From assembly GCA_039566865.1 (NCBI GenBank), contig CM076951.1, positions 14,827,484-14,891,483 on the forward strand: a DNA stretch of 64,000 nucleotides, read 5' to 3'. Source of the DNA: Aurelia coerulea. Taxonomy: Eukaryota > Cnidaria > Scyphozoa > Semaeostomeae > Ulmaridae. Shown here one piece after another: positions 1-12,781 of this stretch. How positions within the stretch are numbered: the stretch's first letter is position 1; the number at the start of each line of letters is the position of its first letter. The translations under genes were made by a program, and so were the position numbers. The notes beneath the pieces were generated by a model. That model ran no database searches. It saw nothing but the letters and a program-made list of their open reading frames with translations, and was not told the origin of the DNA.

Positions 1-1576
1 TCTCATTTCAAGTAACTTTTTGCAATTAACATATTAAATTATATATTCTATGAGAGCATGTTTGAAAAAAATTTGATACCCCATCATGAATCAGCAAGAA
101 AAATTTGATAACCCAATAAAAAATGGCTAGAAAATGGCTTTTCTTTGGCATGTTGAGCTTTGGAAGTGCACCAATGCGTGGCTTCTTTTTTGTCATTTTC
201 TCAGAGTGAACTGAAAGGAGAAAATATAACTATCACATATGCAACAGGATTCCTACTTAAAGCTTATATCAAGTCGATAGAAGCCAGTGGTTTCCATTCA
301 GCTAAAATTGGGGCACATCAGTCAGTGTACAAAAATGGGAAAAACTGCATGGACCTTTGTTTTTGTATTGAAAATAATATTTAGAATCTAAAGCTAAGGA
401 ATACTCTTGTTGTGTAAATATTTATTAAAGTTTTAAGAAACTTTAAATGCAAGCTGAGTAACTTCCTGAACAGCAGTTGTTTGAGCCATAACTTGGGCAT
501 CAGCCTACTTTGGATATGCCTGCTCTGATGGCCTAAGTAAATTTGGATGCCCAGGGATGATTAAATAAGCAGCCTAAACATCAGAAATGGTTATGTACTT
601 ACATATTTCGATGTCTTCTGGCGAAAAGTGTTTTTCACAAGTGTAAACTTTGTCTTTCTCAATCCTTTGCCTAAATTCTGTATCAATGTCCCTTCTTCGT
701 AATTTCATTCAGCCATTCGGCCCTCCACTGGATGTGTTTATCATCCTTTGGCGCAGGAAGTTTAAAGATGCCAATTCCCTTCGTTCGTCTTCACGTTCTA
801 CAACCAAAAACAGCACAGTTATCACCAGGCATTCTTATCGCATGATCTCAATTACACTGCATAACGTTTTGGGCTAAAATTTACCGATAAGAAAGCATAA
901 ACTTCGCCCCACTTCTGCACAACTGTTAATTTCTGCCACCGTACCTCAGATGTTGATCGCCACTTGTGCACGGTCATGATCACGTGACAGCCTGAAAGCG
1001 ACAACAAAGAGATCGCTCTTTGATGTTCGCCGGCTTTCATAACCAGTCCTCCCTCTATTAACTATGTTCAAAGGTTCAATTCAAAAAGTTCTCATGAGGT
1101 TTCCATATTTTTTAATCCATGCCACAGGGTTTCTTAATTTTGGAAATTGAGCCAAAAGTTTCTCATAGCAGTTTCTTATAAAATCATTGTATGTTTATGT
1201 TTCTTCAGGTACTGTAAATTAGTCCAGGGCTGACTGAGTTGTGGAATTTGAATTTGCTGAAGGAAGGGGGTCAAGAAGTGTTTATGCGCAAAGCTCTTGT
1301 GTTTATAATTTTTGCAAGTTGCCATGGGAGTTGCTATTCTGGAAAGTATGGTGCAGTTCATTTGCACTTCCTACTTTTGAAGCCTCATGTGACACACGAA
1401 CAAAGGCATGCCGTTCGGCAATGTTTGACCTTTCACCCTCGCAATTTGTCCAATTTAGGTATCAATATAAATCCATTTAAATGACCAACATGCGAATTCT
1501 GGTGTTGAATGAATGTTGGTTATTACTGCAACTCTTGTGTGGTTTTGTGAATCATAACGCAACAAAACGAACTACA
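1..1576. other. Non-coding stretch, no gene recognised
   Basis: I see no convincing coding region, RNA gene or delimited element here. The open frames are short, without recognisable motifs or splice sites. Around 1085-1200 the sequence carries scattered GTTTCTTA-type words that recur at 13.7-13.97, 15.5 and 32.6 kb, so this may be an eroded repeat. Confidence 0.5.
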
Positions 1577-1578
1577 TA

Positions 1579-2545
1579 CCGGGTGTCCCAAAAAAAAGGT
1601 AACAGATTTGATGGGGACTAGCGATGAGAGTTTAAGTAAAATCAATCCCAACTAAGTTTTGGAGTACTCTTCGATAGTTAACTTGAAGATTAATACCTCG
1701 TTTGTTGATATTGGCGCATCAAGAGTTGAAATATTAATCTCGAAAGCCAAAATTTTTGTCCATCTACAAACCAGAGGTTTTGGGTTTTGGCCTAAACTGC
1801 TAACGCGCTGGTTAGGGGAATCTCCTCAGTCAAAGACATTTTTGGACAAGGATTGGTCCTTTGGGCACCCGTTTAAAAAGACCGTAAAAAACTGAAAACT
1901 AACAAACAAATTAATGAATATAGTCACCAAGGAATGTTTTTCCCCAGTCAAAATGCATTTAAAAAAGTACACCAAGCCAAGCACGAATGAGCATTTTTTT
2001 ATGTTCCCTTGGGCATATACGATTGCTTGTTTCGTAATAATTTCGTGAGAGATGATGCAAAAAACATTTCATTCAAGCAATGAAGATTGCAAGATAGTCT
2101 ATGTGTTAAAGCCTACGGGACTTATTTCGCTGATGAATAACTTTTCTCAGGCAGGTGTAATTCAAAGTTTTTGTGGAAACAAGAAAGGGGTCCCTTCGGG
2201 GCTAAATTCTTGAATCTGATTGTGAAGGTCAAAGTCAGATTTCCACTAAAATGTGTTCCTAAGCACGACGTTTCTTGTTTGTACTTGGCTATGATTGAGG
2301 AGATTCCACAGCACAGCGAGTTAACAGCTTAGGCCAAACCCCAAAAGCTCTGGTTTGGAGTAGGAGGCAAATTTGGACTTTCAAGATTAATATTCCATCT
2401 CTTGATGCACCAATATCAACAAATAAGGTATCAATCTTCAAGTTAACTATCTAAGAGTACTTCAAAACTTATCAGGGGTCGATTCAACTTAAATTCTTAT
2501 CGCTAGCCCCAATCAAATCTGTTACCTTTTTTTTGGGACACCCGG
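1579..2545. mobile_element. Palindromic TA-flanked MITE (CCGGGTGTCCC family, copy 1)
   Basis: The ends are perfect inverted repeats beginning CCGGGTGTCCCAAAAAAA, flanked on both sides by TA (1577-1578 and 2546-2547), as expected for Tc1/mariner-type insertion. The two arms stay complementary for several hundred bases, so the element is a long foldback. No transposase is encoded. A sister copy with the same interior lies at 33453-34434, and three shorter relatives are at 17907, 26372 and 38616. Superfamily assignment rests on the TA duplication only. Confidence 0.85.
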
Positions 2546-2836
2546 TAAGGTGATCAGTATTTCATGAAACACTACTTTTACTTTATCAACAACTTCTACT
2601 ATTTTATTCAGAATTCAGCAGTCTGGCAGACGTTTACTGCAGTTCCTTTGACACATAGCATCATACATCATCTTTAGTATCTATCTTTGGCAATATCTTG
2701 TAAGATTGCAGTGGTAATATTAGAAAGTTCAATTGTTGCTATTTAGCTTTTATAGGAAACTGCAATCCCTCTGCAACATCTCCTTCTTTACCTTCTTGGT
2801 ATATTCCTTCTCTCCACACACAGCCACATTTAAATT

Positions 2837-5356
2837 GGTAAGGCCGAAAAGTCGGAGATGTCGGAGATGTTGGAGCAATTTCTCAAACTTTTTCATCTCT
2901 GACTTTTCGTTTTTCCCCTATATGCTATAAACGAAAAGTCGGAGATGTCGGAGCAGGGATTTTTCTCCCTTAATTCAGTAAATTCTGATTGTAAAATGCC
3001 CTTCTTCTAAGGCAGTTTCCCACGCTTTGTAGCAGTGTTGTTAGAAAATAGCCTCGGAGATTTTCCTCCGACTTTTCGTTTTTCCCCTATATGCAAAAAA
3101 CGAAAAGTCGGAGATGTCGGAGCAGGGATTTTTCTCCCTTAATTCAGTAAATTCTGATTGTAAAATGCCCTTCTTCTAAGGTAGTTTCCCACGCTTTGTA
3201 GCAGTGTTGTTCAAAAACAGCCTCGGAGATTTTCCTCCGACTTTTCGTTTTTCCCCTATATGCAAAAAACGAAAAGTCGGAGATGTTGGAGCAGGGATTT
3301 TTCTCCCTTTATATCTGTAAATTCTGATTGTAAAATGCCCTTCTTCTACGGCAGTTTCCCACGGTTTGTAGCAGTGTTGTTAGAAAATAGCCTCGGAGAT
3401 TTTCCTCCGACTTTTCGTTTTTCCCCTATATGCAAAAAACGAAAAGTCGGAGATGTTGGAGCAGGGATTTTTCTCCCTTTAAATCTGTAAATTCTGATTG
3501 TAAAATGCCCTTCTTCTAAGGTAGTTTCCCACGCTTTGTAGCAGTGTTGTTAGAAAACAGCATCGGAGATTTTCCTCCGACTTTTCGTTTTTCCCCTATA
3601 TGCAATAAACGAAATGTCGGAGATGTCGGAGCAGGGATTTTTTTCCCTTTAAATCTGTAAATTCTGATTGTAAAATGCCCTTCTTCTACGGCAGTTTCCC
3701 ACGGTTTGTAGCAGTGTTGTTAGAAAATAGCCTCGGAGATTTTCCTCCGACTTTTCGTTTTTCCCCTATATGCAATAAACCAAAAGTCGGAGATGTCGGA
3801 GCAGGCATTTTTCTCCCTTTAAATCTGTAAATTCTGATTGTAAAATGCCCTTCTTCTAAGGTAGTTTCCCACGGTTTGTAGCAGTGTTGTTAGAAAATAG
3901 CCTCGGAGATTTTCCTCTGACTTTTCGTTTTTCCCCTATATGCAATAAACGAAAAGTCGGAGATGTAGGAGCAGGGATCTTTCTCCCTTTAAATCAGTGA
4001 ATTCTGATTGTATAATGCTTTTCTTCTGAGGCAGTTTCCCGGCAGTTTCCCAGTGTCCTTCTGTATATTTATATACGATGTACAGAGTGTCCGTTAAAAC
4101 GAAAATGTATGATATAATCATCCAAGATTACAGTAAGATTACTGACGAAAATCGGAACTTTTTGTTCAGAAGTGGTGTTCCGGGTTTTGAAATTTTTCCT
4201 CCCAGGTTTTTTTCTAATTTTTGTCCGGGTTTGCGGGTTCTAGCACCCCTCTCCCGAAGCCCCCTTCCTTCCTTCCTTCCAACCTTTAGGGACAGTGCAA
4301 AGTTTATTTTATAACATGGCCGGTGCAAAACGTAACGGGGTAACTACTTTTTTTTAGCTTGTACAGAACTGGGTCAAAACTTTTTACAAAGCAAATATGA
4401 ACGGGGCAGTACCTTTGTATAAGCTCAAGATGAAGTTTGAAATATGAAATGGCTAATTTTGAGGCCAAAATTGTGGATCATGCAAGTTGAGAAATGCTTG
4501 GAAGGATGTGTATAAAAAGGACGAAAAATGTCCTTGTCAGTTACTTGCAAGAACGATTCATTAGTCATTTCTCTTCATCTTCAAAGTCGATTTCTTCGTT
4601 TACAAAGTCTCGTAAAGGCAAGAATTGATTATGTTATGGTCTTTGGCTAATTCATCGGTCGTACGATACAACATTTGTTGTTCATGAATACAGGGCAGAT
4701 ACATTTTTTAAGGAAAGGGTGACGGGGCAGTTGGTTTTTTGGCAATAATTTCATACAGGACGAGCAGTTTTTTTTGGACGAATTTTTGTTCTCCACCGGC
4801 CATGTAATGTAACAAATTTTGCCCTGTCCCTTAGAGCTTAAATGCAATCGAGGATAAAAAACTGCCTTAGAAGAAGGGCATTTTACAGTCAGAATCCCTT
4901 CTCCGACATCTCTGACTTTTCGTTTTTTGCATATAGGGGAAAAACGAAAAGTCGGAGGAAAATCTCCGAGGCTATTTTCTAACAACACTGCTACAAAGCG
5001 TGGGAAACTACCTTAGAAGAAGGGCATTTTACAATCAGAATTTACAGATTTTAAGGGAGAAAAATCCCTGCCCCGACATCTCCGACTTTTCGTTTTTTGC
5101 ATATAGGGGAAAAACGAAAAGTCGGAGGAAAATCTCCGAGGCTATTTTCTAACAACACTGCTACAAAGCGTGGGAAACTACCTTAGAAGAAGGGCATTTT
5201 ACAATCAGAATTTACTGAATTAAGGGAGAAAAATCCCTGCTCCGACATCTCCGACTTTTCGTTTGTAGCATATAGGGGAAAAACGAAAAGTCAGAGATGA
5301 AAAAGTTTGAGAAATTGCTCCAACATCTCCGACATCTCCGACTTTTCGGCCTTACC
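2837..5356. mobile_element. TIR element with 10-bp target duplication, filled by a satellite
   Basis: The termini GGTAAGGCCGAAAAGTCGG are inverted copies, near-identical for well over 100 bp. They are flanked by a perfect 10-bp direct repeat, CATTTAAATT, at 2827-2836 and 5357-5366. The left arm is a direct array of about six and a half 170-bp units. The right arm (about 4855-5356) has about two and a half units in inverted orientation. The centre, about 4050-4855, is unique and encodes nothing recognisable. A 9-11 bp duplication with long TIRs fits a non-autonomous Mutator-like element best, but no transposase links it to that family. Confidence 0.8.
2930..4050. repeat. 170-bp tandem satellite inside the TIR element
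   Basis: The motif TTTTCCTCCGACTTTTCG begins at 3061, 3230, 3400, 3570 and 3740 (with one substitution at 3910), a period of 169-170 bp. Each unit contains a short hairpin, CGACTTTTCG...CGAAAAGTCG, around TTTCCCCTATATGC. Units differ by only a few substitutions, which indicates recent amplification or conversion. Inverted copies of the same unit occur at 4860-5290. Confidence 0.9.
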
Positions 5357-5366
5357 CATTTAAATT

Positions 5367-5949
5367 TGCTTTACGGCAGCGCATGCAAGTGAACAGGATA
5401 GGAGTCAGTAAAGAAACAAATATGTGAGCTCCAGTTTCACAATTTTCGAGCAGAAAAGCAGTGCTCCACAGCAGTGCTCCACATGCTCTCAACATTAACC
5501 AGCAGTGCTCCACATGCTCTCAACATTAACCAATTCATGGCGTAAAAGTGGCAGCAAGAAATCTCTTGTTGAATGAATGTTGGCCATATGGAATCTGAAA
5601 CATGAACCTGAATTAAGAAACATTGGTCAAGGAGCAGGATCAAGGAGGGAGAAAGCTATCAGTCTTTGCTAGAAATGTGGAGGTAAGCAGAAAAGGGATT
5701 GCTTGTGTTAATAATTTGCATTTTTGGCACTATCATTGCAAAGCAAACACAGAGACAATAATTTTTTAGAGAAGCTGATAAACATCCAATTATGTCTGAT
5801 GCCCATGTTTTGAAAACTGCTGATAGATAAAGCATTTAGGGTGGTACATTATGGTAAGGCAGCACTTCCATTTTTCTTTGCAGCTTTGTCAGTGGAATCA
5901 AGAGTGGTTAATAGCTTGTGGCTGAGATTTTCTGATTTTCTGATTACAG
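5367..5949. other. Non-coding, probably intron of the split gene
   Basis: No gene recognised. A tandem duplication of about 40 bp (CAGCAGTGCTCCACATGC...) lies at about 5467-5532. The stretch ends in a pyrimidine-rich tract and CAG at 5947-5949, read as the splice acceptor of the next exon. Confidence 0.4.
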
Positions 5950-6207
5950 AAGCCAAAGTAAAAATGAGCAAATTGTCAGTGGAGTACCAAAAAGTCATAA
6001 TTGAATTAATGCAGAAGATGAAAGATGACAGAAAGTTTGAAATTGTTAGATGTATTGCTCTCCAATTGCCAAAATCACATCAGCATAGTATTGTGTCAGA
6101 GATATGCTCAAATCATTATGCTAATGATCGTAAGAAAACTTTGGACAATTTGTTTTCACTGGCTGCTGCAAAAGATTATGGTTTGCAAGAGAATTTGTCT
6201 TTCTATA
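5950..6207 (+). pseudogene. Left half of an exon of an unrecognised gene, split by the 6.9 kb transposon
   Basis: The open frame begins after a splice acceptor (CAG at 5947-5949); the first ATG in it is at 5964. It encodes a helical, mostly polar stretch starting MSKLSVEYQKVIIEL. It runs open to 6207, where the transposon begins. Joining base 6207 directly to 13113 (one ATA copy kept) continues the same frame for 59 more codons to a splice donor at 13294. I do not recognise the protein. It could be a host gene or part of an older repeat. An upstream open stretch to 5841 without splicing is less likely, because the acceptor fits well. The break should inactivate this copy unless the element is spliced out. 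Confidence 0.55.
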
Positions 6208-6535
6208 TAGTCGAGGAGGGGGAGGGGGGGTATCGTCACCCGAGGAGGGAATTTATGGGAATTAGTGATTTTGGTCAAGTTCGGTGCGCTGATTTTGAAA
6301 ATCGATGTTATACGGGGAATTAACGGGATCTTCTGCCTCGTTTTCGTGAATTTAGCCTCATTTTGGTGCAATTTTACTCGCAACGATACAGCAGTGTTAC
6401 TCGATACAAAAAGTGGTCAAAACAATCAATTTCAATCAATTATAGGACGCTGAATCCAAATTTTCCTTCAGATTTAAAATCTGAGGCTTCTGAAACCTCG
6501 TTTTGGCGAAAAACCTCGTTTTTGTGTGAAGTAGC
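6208..6535 (+). repeat. Left TIR of the Academ-like transposon
   Basis: This segment is the inverted copy of 12782-13109. A 62-codon stretch inside it (6265-6453) translates identically to the inverted stretch 12864-13052, so the two TIRs are nearly identical and the insertion is young. The outer 30 bp are G-rich (GGAGGGGGAGGGGGGG). Confidence 0.88.
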
Positions 6536-6738
6536 ACCTTTCAAACGTGAAAAGTTCTGGATCTGAAACGATTTGTTAAAATACTCAAATGAAGGATTTC
6601 CGGGAGAAGCTAGGGCTACTAAGGGATTTTAGTCCCTTTCAAACTTTCTGTGTTATTGGTCTTTACATCGAATGGAACATAAAGAAACGTTTAGTCAAAA
6701 GCTTTGAAATACGCAGAGTCAGTTTCTAATTCTGCTGT

Positions 6739-9700
6739 TCAAAAGTCACTGGTATTTTCGAGCTCAACATCCATATCATCTTCGTATTCATCATCGTCTG
6801 AAGAAGAACTGCTCTCTTCAGTTTCTTCATTCAGAAGTAACTCGTTGATATCATCTGGATAACAGATGTCACTCAAGACCACCTTTCCATCTGCATCCCA
6901 CCCATGCCTTTCTGGGCTCTCTAAATGCATCATCAGATGATCTGCTTGTCTGAAAAGGTAAGCCACATAATTTGCTCGCATTAGGTGATAATGTAGGTTT
7001 CTTTCACACGGAGGCATCAGGCTAAGGTCGACGATTTTCCCATCCTTGTTGAACTTTTGCCAGAAGACTTTTCGCCGAGCCTCGTTGACTGATTGTAGGT
7101 GGGGATGACCATACACAAAGCAGACAAACTTTTCCAATCCTCGCACTAATTCCTCACTTGGGGCAACCTCGTCACCGAAAGAGGCAAATAGATCAATGAA
7201 CTCAGTCTTCTTATTGATTGCTTTCCAGATTGCTTGCTTCCCCTTTCGAAAAAAGCAGGATACGTAATCATTCCCTGAAAAGGCGTGCATCCCCAACAGT
7301 GCTTTTTTCTGACTTGCTGATAACTCGGAAGATGTTACGTCGATAATTTTCCTGGTTTTCCCATTCCCATTGTCAATCAATATCTGAACATTGGGGAAAT
7401 CGTGTCCCAGAAACAAGGCAACGATATCAATATCACCAGATGGAGACCGTATCATTACAGTGTTGCCAGGTTGCAGCGGACTAGAACGAACAAGTGCAAC
7501 GAGCTTTGTGTCAGCTTCTTCATGATCACTCATTAGCTCATGCGATACTTCTGCCTCGTTTTGAGTGATCTTCTGACATTCCACTTTGTTAGAAAAGTAG
7601 ACGACTTTTTCCCCTAGGCTCTCCTTGTCATCTTCAATTGACTGCTGTATCAAGTTGAATAACATCTCTTTGTTATCTCCATTTCGTAAGAAGTTGGCGA
7701 AGTCATAAGGAACTTTCATGTCCGGACTATTAAGAACATAGCGGGCACTTACTCCTCTGGCTTGTCGTTCACCTCCTTTTATGCTGTTTATCCTGTATGT
7801 ATCACATACCACATAAATGGTCTGGTACTGCTTTGGAATACTTGCCATGATTTTGGACGCAAGATCTCTGATGGTTGCTACCTGCCCAACTATACTTCTA
7901 ATGGCGGCAGCAAGATCCAGAAGATAAATCTGTACCTTTTCTGGCGGTGGAAGATCCTCGAAACTAACGACAGTCAAGTCTGACATAGCTGCAGTGAACA
8001 GCTTGCTCTTGACTGTCTTTCGAATAGCTCCATCTGGAGTGCTCAAGGGGAGGCAGACTGGGGCAAGTGGGTAGACAAGAACACTATCTAGATCTACTCC
8101 GATTCTGTGCTTGTGTGAAAGGGCAACTAACCTACCAAGGATATCTCTTTGAAACATCACTTCTTTACATTTACCGTCTTTTCTTATCTTGAATTTATTC
8201 TCTGAATCCCGGAATGTCTTGCATTTGAACTTCCGGATCGGATCAAAGAATTCTTCAGGACACTCGCTCTTCGTCATTCTTTCTCCAAAACTATGGAACA
8301 GCTCTTTTCCTTTTTCTTCTAAATTCAAGAGGCTCTCACTGACTTCGTTGGCAACTGGACACCCTGAAACAAGATTGTACAGTTCGGATTTATCAAGATC
8401 TGTATCGAACGGGTTGACAAATTGCGTTGTGAGGGCGTTAATGATGTTTTCAACAATTTTATTTGACTTCAGTACTTCACTTGGTCGAAGACATTTGCGA
8501 GGATTTGACGTCGTCTTTGCCATACCAGTCATCTCGATAAGCGATTCAACAAATCTTGTCTGAAACGGCCGGTTCATAACCCATTTGGCAACCGTACTTT
8601 CATTTGCAGCAAAATATGTCACTCCACCTGAAAAGAGAAAAGAAGTCATGAGAAACCGAAAAAATTGTCTTCCAGTGAGGATTTCTCTCTTTCACGCGTA
8701 TATTACGCCCTCAGCAAGAGGACTTTTAATTTCTGTGTTGATTTGAGTACCGCTGGCAACGGTAAGGATTGAAAAAAGACCTATTATCGACTGCAAAATA
8801 ATTGCTTGCAACAAATTTCAATTTACCTGCCGTTTTTGCATTCTTCATGTAAGACTGCTCACCAGCCAAATCAATTGCTTGACCTATACCATGGTTTCTT
8901 CGTCTGACAGATAAACCGACACTTTCCATTTCAGCTCTGGCCCCTGGATGGGTGCTGTCTAGGTATTCAAGGGACTTGACATAATAGCTGCCATATCTTG
9001 AGTAATGAACTCTATTCGTTGCAAAGCACAACGGCAAGGATTGCTGCCACATTAGAAGACGAAGATCAAAATCATTTACATTGATGCCATAATGGAGCAT
9101 CTGCTGTCTTTCAACGAGCTTCGTATACATTGCCCAAAACTGAGGGGTCTTGCCAAAATCTCCGTCCAAGCATTTCCTTTTCTGTTCGTTGTAGAACATT
9201 TCATACTCGGCGACTAACTTATCTTTGAGTAATGGCGAGACATCGGTAAATGCTGGTTGATCCCGTGAAAACTCTTCGACGATGGCTGGAATTTCTGGAA
9301 CGTACTGCTGTAGGAATAACCTTTCAAGCGCCTCTGAAAACGCCTCGTGTAGGAGCCAACATCGATTGTAATGCTTACCAGAAATCAAGCCTTTAATACT
9401 TCCAGAACTGCACAGTCCTGCTTGGAATAGGATCTCTTCAAATCCACTTCCCGCAACAAAAGCTCCAATGACACCAAAAAAGGCCATCATTGCATGAAAG
9501 TCTCCAAGATGTACAATTATATCTGACCAGATGGTTGGATTATTCCAAATAACATGATATGCTTTGATAGCTGCCCCTACATCAAATGTGATATGGGTGT
9601 ATTGCATATTGGACTGATTTGATAGCTCTCTGGAAACTTTGAATACTTGAACGATCGTCTGGTACTCTGTGATGGGCGTTTGGATGGGTGGTAGATACGT

Positions 9701-11556
9701 CATCTTTGTTGCATGAGAGGCAGCTTTTTGAAACAGGCAAATGATCCATCCAACAAAACGAGGGTGTATCTGGTCTTCTGAACTGAGATGTCGCACAGTC
9801 TTCCAAATTGCCAATAGCTTCTTTGCAATGAGGTCCGCGTTATCTTTGACTGCTGCACATATCTCTCCTTCAAACATTGGTGGATTTGTTTTGGGGCTTA
9901 TCTTTCTTTCGGCTTCTTTTGGTTGGCTTGCAAGTTGTATTGATCGGCGTTTGGACTTTGGAATAGAAACATCTTCTTTTCTGGCAACAGCTTGCAAAGA
10001 CATCTCTTGAAATGCTATTCCTGGGGTATTGTGAATAGATCCTGAGCCAGACACAGTCTCGATGTTCCTGTCGAAATTGTCCCACCAGAATATTGTTGAC
10101 ACCTTCAAAGAAAATAACAGAATTCTTAGACTTTGAGATTGGCTAACAAACTCGTAGAGCCCGAAATTTTCCCCTGATAAGAGGTCAACTCTTTCTGTGC
10201 TTGGAAGTTCAGTTAGTGCTCTTGAAAGGAAATCTTGTGTCATTGAAATACGTTAGCTGAATACATCACATAATATGATATATGCATTGCCAGCTTCTAT
10301 CACCACAAGACTTCCAGTAGATACACATATCATGGCAAGGCTCGCAGTTGAGAATAGCATCACTGGTTAAATGTTTAATTCTAGATAAATAAACAAATAC
10401 AAAGGCATAGACTTATTCTAGAAACCCTCAAATCGATGATGTAAACAAGTCTTACCTTGCTGCCATTGTCTGCTGGTTGGAGGGGCAGGCTCAAGGACAT
10501 CGACTCAAAATGTTGGACTAGCTCAGCCTGCGCAGTTTCAATTTCACAGATCTTGTCGTAATTGATGCAATGTCCCAGTCTTGATAGGACTGTTAGAGGT
10601 AACTTTTGCCCTGTCAAACTGTGCAGGCCAAGACCAATAGCAGCATGCTTCAACGTAATGAAGTTGCCTCTCGAGATTCCATGTACAATGTCCTGACTAA
10701 AGGAATCACTCAAACGATTTGCCGTTTCACTTATTGTGTGGTGAGTATCGGCGGCTGACAGTAACACCTTGAAAAACTGCTTTAGTAATGGTGGACACTG
10801 TCTTTCTTCTGACATCAAGCTATCTACGGATGGAGGCCAAGGCAGGGGTGTACAGCTCTCTACAAAATTCAAAACAGCATCACGCAAGATTGCAGCAGAT
10901 CTTTTCACAGCATACTCTTTGGTAAATTGCAAGCTTTTTGAAATGCTTTGTGTTTCAAGACAATCTCGGCTAATGACGACTTGTGCAGCATGGTACTCAG
11001 TAGATATGAAAACGAGACAGTGTCCGTATTTCTTTATTAACCGTTCCTTCAATGCATGTCTCCGTTGTCGTACGCCAACACCAATCCCATAAGCAACCAT
11101 AATTGTTTCCATTGAGAGACATTGGTGACCCATGATGATGTTATCATCTACTAATGCACATACAGATTCAAAGTCTCCTGTTCCTTCTACAGTTTGACTT
11201 GTCTGCTCTTTCTCCCACACTAAACGTGTATATTCTCGGTAACAGTAATCGTGTTTTCGGAAATCTTTTGCAATTAGGTCAATGCCTTGAACTGCTACGA
11301 GCATCTCCTTGTCATTTCTAAGTTTGGCAGCTTGCTTCAGTGTATTTTCAGCCGATGTTGTAATTATATTAGAAAGAGTCTCGACTTTTCCTTTCAGCTT
11401 GAAAGACACTTTCTTGCAAATCATACAATGATTTGGAAAACGTCCTCTCGAGTCAGTGGTTGAGATTTTCCCAGCTTGAGACGAAGTTTTGCGAGAAAGT
11501 CTCTGTGCTTTCCTGCTTTCGTTCGTGTCTCCATCCTGACTAATTTTTCTCTTCAA
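6739..11556 (-). CDS. Academ-like transposase, 1421 aa, three exons (DDE-like core plus FEN/XPG-like nuclease)
   Basis: Exons on the minus strand: 11556-10456, 10102-8827 and 8627-6739. Donors are AAG|GTAAGA and CAG|GTAAAT, acceptors GAAG|GTG and TTTTCAG|GT. Exon lengths 1101, 1276 and 1889 sum to 4266 nt, exactly 1422 codons with the stop. Domains: an N-terminal C44-x2-C47...H102-x2-C105 zinc finger; a GHCINYD...ET motif near 325-345; WDNFDRN at 374-380; a putative catalytic core with D541 (TFDVGAA), D568 (HLGDFH) and E782 (AGEQ). A FEN/XPG-like PIN nuclease follows, with D1068, EEAD 1162-1165, GDID 1190-1193 and a helix-turn motif GNDY 1244-1247; then an acidic C-terminal tail. Catalytic assignments are by motif position, not alignment. 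Expected role: excision and integration of the surrounding element in the nucleus. The start is the first in-frame ATG. The MITE ending 46 bp upstream may have displaced the promoter. Confidence 0.8.
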
Positions 11557-11601
11557 CAGTGTTTTTGCATAAGTGAACTTTTGGTAACACTCTCTGTGAT
11601 A

Positions 11602-11989
11602 CTCTCAAGTACCGAATAAACGGGGGGGTGAGAATAATCGGGGGGGTTGGAAATGGTTCAATATAATAATAATCGGGGGGGCTGGAACAATCGGGGGGGT
11701 TGGAAAAATTGAGAATAGTCGTTTTTCGTTTTCTTAGTAAAACACGTATCTAACATGGGTACCACGTATGTAAAACACGTATGTAACACGGGTCAGACAA
11801 ACAAAGGAGAATAAAGTTAATAAATACAGTAAGTACATTTGCTTAGCAGGAATTATTAAAAAAATTTGTTCACTATTACTTCTATTTTTCAAAAATTAAT
11901 AAAAGGGGGGGTTGGAATAAAAGTGGGGGGGTTGGAAAATTTTTCAAAAATTAATAAGCGGGGGGGGACGATTATTCGGTACTTGAGAG
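11602..11989. mobile_element. TA-flanked MITE with G7-tract arms, inside the Academ-like element
   Basis: The ends CTCTCAAGTACCGAATAA are inverted repeats flanked by TA (11600-11601 and 11990-11991). Both arms carry repeated GGGGGGGTTGGAA words. No coding capacity. It sits 46 bp upstream of the transposase ATG, within its presumed 5' UTR or promoter. Confidence 0.75.
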
Positions 11990-12781
11990 TAATAGAATTC
12001 CCTTTCACTAAGAGATTCTGGAATTCGATTACATTGTTCATCATGACTATTTTCTCCTCCGAGATTTGCCCTTATATTCTTGCACTCAAGAAGCGTCTGA
12101 AATGAAACCTCACTGACTCTGGTAAGAGTACCTGCAATTCTGATCGAACCATAATGTATTAAACATGATTGTTCACTCATCTTGTAGCGTTTCACATTGT
12201 CGCGACTCTCGTGTTGGCTACATATACATTCCTTTAAACTGCCTACAACCAACTGCTAACAAATGTTCTCAAGAGATGGTAACTTGATCAGCAATACATA
12301 GGTGAAGCATCCCGTTTAAAATATTTGAAATGTCTATGAAGTGTTATCATCCTACTGTCAAGACCACCAACGTGGTAATGAACTTGATTGTTCGAAAGCG
12401 TTCGAAACTGATATCAGAGGAGAACATTATTTTGTCGAAGTTGATCAAGACAATGGCAGAAACTTTTCAACACCTCAGATTCGAACAGTATCAAGTGGCT
12501 TCGTCCAAAGCAATGCATTGTTTGGCGCTAGACGGGGCTAGACATTCTAACATTTGATCTCTTAAAATTCAAAGTCGTCAAAATTAAACTCTTCACATCT
12601 ACAAATCTGCGAGGGACATTCATATCAGCAAGACTGATTACAAACTGCTGTGTTGGAGAAACCTTTTGCTGGTGTGATTAACACTACACACCTGTGGAAG
12701 CTCTAATTTCACTAAAATTAATCCAAAAACACATTTTTGGACGACATGGCCGTAGGAAACTCCGGTTCTAAAATGACGATT

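Noticed and set aside
2930..5290. Regular repeats that could suggest a CRISPR array
   Set aside because: The 170-bp period has no conserved short repeat alternating with unique spacers, there are no cas genes, and the window is eukaryotic.
9870..10085. Small frames antisense or out of frame within the Academ-like transposase
   Set aside because: They lie wholly inside the exons of the three-exon gene and lack independent motifs.
12330..12557. Plus-strand 75- and 66-codon frames between the MITE and the right TIR of the Academ-like element
   Set aside because: Two overlapping frames, short and motif-free; I cannot support a second gene in the transposon.
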